A model generated the notes under the pieces. It saw nothing but the letters and a program-made list of their open reading frames with translations. It searched no databases and was not told where the DNA came from. From JBKDZL01 sp047971145 (lineage in GTDB: Bacteria > Bacillota_I > Bacilli_A > Erysipelotrichales > Erysipelotrichaceae), in contig JBKDZL010000088.1 of the NCBI GenBank assembly GCA_047971145.1, positions 1 to 15,299 of the forward strand: DNA of 15,299 nucleotides, in the 5' to 3' direction. Shown in pieces: positions 12,385 to 15,299 of the stretch; position 1 is the first letter of the stretch; every line of letters begins with the position of its first letter. A program made the position numbers and the translations under genes.

Positions 12385-13812
12385 ATGAACTACGAGGTTA
12401 TTATCGGAATTGAAATCCATCTAGAATTAAATACTAAAACCAAGATGTTCTCAGGTGCCCCTGTTGCTTTTAATCAGACACCTAATACTTGTATTAATGA
12501 AATTGATTTAGGCTTACCAGGTATTTTGCCGGCAGTTAATAAAGAGGCTGTTAAAATGTCTTTAAAGGTCTGTCGAGCTTTAAATGCTCAAATTGATGAT
12601 TTGGTTAAATTTGATCGTAAAAACTATTATTATTCTGATCTACCTAAGGGATTTCAAATTACTCAACAATTTCATCCGATTGGTAAAAATGGGTATTTGG
12701 ATATAATTGTCAATGATAAAATTAAGCGTATTAGAATTAATCGTGTTCATATGGAAGAAGATACTGCTAAGCAATTTCATAATGAAGAGGGTACTTTCAT
12801 TGATTTTAATAGAGCGGGAACACCTTTAATTGAAATAGTAAGTGAGGCCGATTTACGCAGCGCTGAGGAGGCTATGGCTTATGTCGAAACTCTCAGACAA
12901 ATTTTATATTATTTAGCTGTTTCAGATTGTCGAATGGAAGAGGGTTCTCTACGTTGTGATGTTAATATTTCTTTAAGACCTTATGGTTATTTAGAGTATG
13001 GTAATAAAGTGGAGGTGAAGAATTTAAACTCATTGGCCAATGTTAAAAAAGCAGTGGCAGCAGAAATTGAGCGTCAATCTACTATATTAAATCATGGTGA
13101 GCAAATAATACAGGCGACTTATCGTTTTGATGAGGCTAGTCAAAAAACTATTATGATGCGTAAAAAAGAGGGGACTGTGGACTACAAGTATTTTCCTGAG
13201 CCTAATATTCCTCCCATCAAACTGTCTAAAGAGTTTATTTCAGAAGCAATAGATAATTTGCCAGAGCTACCTTCAGAGCGCTTAAGCAGATATTTAAGCA
13301 CTTATGGTTTGAGTGATTATGATGCGACTGTTTTAGTTTCCAATAAAGAAATAAGCGATTTTTATGATATTGTGGTACAATATACTAGCGATTACAAAAG
13401 TGCTTGTAATTGGCTAATTGGTGATTATTCTGCTTATTTAAATAAACAACAATTAGAAGTTAAAGATTGTTTAGTTAAAGCTGAGGCGATAGCACAATTG
13501 ATTGAGCGAGTTAATGATACAACGATCTCATCTAAACAAGCTAAAAAAGTCTTTGAAGCTATGGTTGATGGTAGTATGCCTGATGATTTAATTGATAAAT
13601 TAAATTTAAGACAAATAAGTGATGATTCAGCTTTACTTTCAATAATTACTGAAGTCTTAAGCACTAATCAACAATCCGTTATTGATTATCATCAAGGTAA
13701 AGATCGAGCACTAGGCTTTCTAATGGGACAAATTATGAGAGCATCTAAGGGCTCAGCAAATCCCAGCAAGACTAATCAATTATTAAAAGAAGAATTAGAT
13801 AAACTTAAATAG
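12385..13812 (+). CDS. gatB: Asp-tRNA(Asn)/Glu-tRNA(Gln) amidotransferase subunit B
   Basis: 475 residues, usual length. The subunit binds misacylated tRNA and ATP and transfers ammonia from GatA. Conserved motifs are GIEIHLEL (8-15), the KNYYYSDLPKG segment (79-89), HMEEDTAK (122-129), FNRAGTPLIEIVSE (141-154), EGSLRCDVNIS (186-196) and EVKNLNS. The C-terminal helical and YqeY-like tail domain ends GFLMGQIMRASKG followed by NP. ATG 12385 is preferred over an upstream in-frame GTG at 12370 because SD GGGAGG (12372-12377) fits it exactly and because homologues begin MNYE. With gatC and gatA it forms the indirect pathway for Gln-tRNA and/or Asn-tRNA; which of glnRS or asnRS is missing cannot be seen here. 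Confidence 0.97.
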   Translation: MNYEVIIGIEIHLELNTKTKMFSGAPVAFNQTPNTCINEIDLGLPGILPAVNKEAVKMSLKVCRALNAQIDDLVKFDRKNYYYSDLPKGFQITQQFHPIGKNGYLDIIVNDKIKRIRINRVHMEEDTAKQFHNEEGTFIDFNRAGTPLIEIVSEADLRSAEEAMAYVETLRQILYYLAVSDCRMEEGSLRCDVNISLRPYGYLEYGNKVEVKNLNSLANVKKAVAAEIERQSTILNHGEQIIQATYRFDEASQKTIMMRKKEGTVDYKYFPEPNIPPIKLSKEFISEAIDNLPELPSERLSRYLSTYGLSDYDATVLVSNKEISDFYDIVVQYTSDYKSACNWLIGDYSAYLNKQQLEVKDCLVKAEAIAQLIERVNDTTISSKQAKKVFEAMVDGSMPDDLIDKLNLRQISDDSALLSIITEVLSTNQQSVIDYHQGKDRALGFLMGQIMRASKGSANPSKTNQLLKEELDKLK

Positions 13813-13822
13813 GAGAATTAAG

Positions 13823-14524
13823 ATGAGTACTAAAAAGAAAACAAAAACGAAAGTTAAAAACAATAAAAAGAAACAACCAAGAAACATTAAATTACCTTGG
13901 CTATTGATAGTAGTAATTGCGCTAATTGCGATTCCAGGAGTTATTTTTGGTGGTATTTTATTAAGCGCTCAAATGCAAACTGGCATTCCACAAATTGGAG
14001 ATAGATTTGATGGTCAATTAACTAATGAACTTACAAGTGATGATATGAATATTATCAAAGAAAATGTTTCTGCAATTGAAGGGGTAGAATCAGTAACTGT
14101 TGAATTTAAAGTTGCGACAGTAAGGATTTACATTGATAATAATGATGATGCGAGTAAAGAGAGTATTAAAGCTCTTAATGAGGCTGCATATGCTGCTCTT
14201 GATGCACTATATCCTATTGCGGATTATTTTACTACTACTGAGGATGGTATCAGCCAATATGATTTAGAAATTTATGGTTACAATGTTCTTGAAGGTCCTT
14301 TTGAAACTGAAGAGAATCCTGATGGTTTACCAGTTAGATATATTTATCGTTTAGTCAAGAATAGTCCTCAAGATAAATTCTTGCATGAGAATATTAGTAC
14401 TCCTCGTGATAAAGGTTTAGTTGATCAATTATATGCTGATGAGGCGGCAAGAGATGCAGAAGAAGCTGCAGCAGAGGAAGCAGAAGAAAATAATACAACT
14501 GAAGATGGTACAACTACAGAGTAG
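13823..14524 (+). CDS. membrane-anchored protein of unknown function between gatB and rlmD
   Basis: 233 residues with polarised architecture. The first 23 residues carry about 11 Lys/Arg, followed by one membrane segment (about 24-49), so a short basic cytoplasmic tail and an exported body are expected (N-in by the positive-inside rule). The body (about 55-200) looks like a mixed alpha/beta domain: a VESVTVEFKVATVRIYID strand pair, an Ala-rich helix, and YDLEIYGYNVLE. The last 35 residues are an acidic Ala/Glu/Thr low-complexity tail. I do not recognise a family. SD AGGAG (13811-13815) is 7 nt before ATG and only 10 nt separate it from gatB, so it is the last gene of the pcrA run. The stop codon lies inside the terminator stem. 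Confidence 0.88.
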   Translation: MSTKKKTKTKVKNNKKKQPRNIKLPWLLIVVIALIAIPGVIFGGILLSAQMQTGIPQIGDRFDGQLTNELTSDDMNIIKENVSAIEGVESVTVEFKVATVRIYIDNNDDASKESIKALNEAAYAALDALYPIADYFTTTEDGISQYDLEIYGYNVLEGPFETEENPDGLPVRYIYRLVKNSPQDKFLHENISTPRDKGLVDQLYADEAARDAEEAAAEEAEENNTTEDGTTTE

Positions 14525-14539
14525 CAATACTCTGTTTTT
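14516..14539 (+). terminator. Rho-independent terminator ending the pcrA-gatB run
   Basis: ACAGAGTA (14516-14523) pairs perfectly with TACTCTGT (14528-14535) around a GCAA tetraloop of the stable GNRA type, followed by T5 (14535-14539). The stop codon of the preceding gene (14522-14524) is inside the hairpin, and the next start codon is 3 nt beyond the T-run. Confidence 0.88.
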
Positions 14540-14542
14540 ATT

Positions 14543-15299
14543 ATGAAAAAGAATGATGTTGTTAAAGCTGAGTGTCTTGATTATACTTTTGCTGGTTTGG
14601 GTATTGTCAAAGTTGATAATTTTTCGATTTTTATTAAAGGTTTAATTAAAGGTGAAATCGCTGAGGTTAAAATAATCAGTTTAAAAAAGAATTATGGCTA
14701 TGGCAAAATAATTAATTTATTAAAAACAAGTGAAGAAAGAATAGAAGCACCATGTGCTCTTTATCCGCAGTGTGGTGGCTGTCAAATTTTGCATATGAGT
14801 TATCAAGAACAATTAAGTTTTAAATTGAATTATCTTAATCAATGCTTAAAAAAAATTGGTAATTTAAGTGTTAAATCATCAATTATCAATGGCACACATG
14901 AGCTTTTTCATTATCGTAATAAGGTGCAAATTCCTTTTGCTATAAGTAACAATAGACTTATATCTGGCTTTTATCGAGTTAATTCACATGATATTGTGGA
15001 TATGAATTATTGTTATTTACAAAGTACTGAAAGTAATAAAATATATCAAACTATCAAAGATTATTTGAGTGCTAATTCTTTAGAGGGTATCTATCATTTA
15101 TTGATAAAAGAGGGCCATTATAGTAAAGAAGTAATGATAGCTTTTATTAGTAGTAATACTAATACTAAGGATTATCAAAGTTTAATAAAGCTGTTAGTTA
15201 ACTCCTTTGATAATATTAAAAGTATTATTTTGAATGAAAAGAAACAGGATAGTAATGTTATTTTGGGTGATAGAGAAATAGTGTTATATGGTAATGATT
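14543..15299 (+). CDS. rlmD: 23S rRNA (uracil-5-)-methyltransferase, RlmD/RumA family (3' end cut by window)
   Basis: 252 codons are present and the frame is still open at the window edge, so the catalytic SAM-binding domain is mostly missing. The N-terminus is a TRAM domain (MKKNDVV... through about residue 60). An iron-sulfur motif CALYPQCGGC follows, Cys-x5-Cys-x2-Cys, at about 72-81, then HMSYQEQL, as in RumA/RlmD/YefA enzymes that make m5U in 23S rRNA. HYRNK (about 123-127) is another family signature. The ATG gives the N-terminus expected of homologues, but there is no SD: the bases before it are the T-run of the preceding terminator. The gene must use unnoticed promoter elements, leak through the terminator, or initiate without SD. 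RlmD versus RlmC/RlmCD specificity cannot be assigned. Confidence 0.9.
   Translation, partial: MKKNDVVKAECLDYTFAGLGIVKVDNFSIFIKGLIKGEIAEVKIISLKKNYGYGKIINLLKTSEERIEAPCALYPQCGGCQILHMSYQEQLSFKLNYLNQCLKKIGNLSVKSSIINGTHELFHYRNKVQIPFAISNNRLISGFYRVNSHDIVDMNYCYLQSTESNKIYQTIKDYLSANSLEGIYHLLIKEGHYSKEVMIAFISSNTNTKDYQSLIKLLVNSFDNIKSIILNEKKQDSNVILGDREIVLYGND

Noticed and set aside
13434..13664. Open frame on the minus strand opposite gatB
   Set aside because: It is antisense to a strongly conserved coding region, has no SD, and its product shows no recognisable features; similar antisense frames opposite alr and the membrane gene were dismissed for the same reason.
1..15299. Mollicutes-type code with TGA as tryptophan
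   Set aside because: Tryptophan is encoded by TGG in all recognisable proteins, while TGA terminates the exported-protein gene and ligA at the expected lengths.
1..15299. CRISPR array, prophage, defence system or active transposon
   Set aside because: No regularly spaced repeats, integrase, transposase or toxin-antitoxin-like pair is visible; most of the window is housekeeping or small single genes.

Overview
The window comes from a low-GC Gram-positive bacterium, most likely an AT-rich Bacilli lineage close to Erysipelotrichales, RF39 or Mollicutes. The evidence is A/T-rich third codon positions, strong Shine-Dalgarno (SD) sites on many genes, the core order pcrA-ligA-gatCAB-(unknown)-rlmD typical of Bacillota, an amidotransferase GatA whose sequence feels Mollicutes/Erysipelotrichia-like, and lipoprotein signal peptides. 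The genetic code is standard: tryptophan is TGG throughout and TGA ends at least two genes. An alanine racemase implies D-alanine and therefore probably a cell wall. The genus assignment is inference.

Layout. Positions 1-593 hold the tail of one gene overlapping a small secreted or lipoprotein gene. Positions 594-1005 have no convincing gene, only hairpins and an IS-end-like motif. A tRNA-His gene lies on the minus strand at 1006-1083. At 1189-2587 is a two-gene unit: a DUF4438 protein and a CPWC thioredoxin-fold lipoprotein. It converges on a minus-strand block holding alanine racemase (alr) and a small membrane protein. Divergent from the membrane protein is a plus-strand run of two tandem HMA-domain proteins, one with and one without metal-binding cysteines, then a class-3-like aldehyde dehydrogenase and thioredoxin. 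Positions 6574-14524 form one tightly packed housekeeping run: pcrA, ligA, gatC, gatA, gatB and an unknown membrane-anchored protein. It ends at a strong terminator 3 nt before a 23S rRNA uracil methyltransferase gene (rlmD-like), which is cut by the window end.

How the genes work together. PcrA and LigA serve DNA repair and replication. GatCAB makes correctly charged Gln-tRNA and/or Asn-tRNA. The RlmD-like enzyme modifies rRNA. Two thioredoxin-fold proteins act in different compartments, cytoplasmic TrxA and the exported CPWC lipoprotein.

No clearly new multi-gene system (defence, CRISPR, phage or secondary metabolism) is visible. The best leads are: two genes whose promoters sit exactly where a leaderless mRNA would need them (the small membrane protein and GTG-started pcrA); the tandem HMA pair with one copy stripped of its metal ligands; operator-like half-sites at both promoters of the divergent intergenic region; and an aldehyde dehydrogenase with an altered cofactor-binding KPSE motif. 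Four starts are placed downstream of the longest possible reading frame on SD, promoter and homology grounds (DUF4438, ligA, gatC, gatB).
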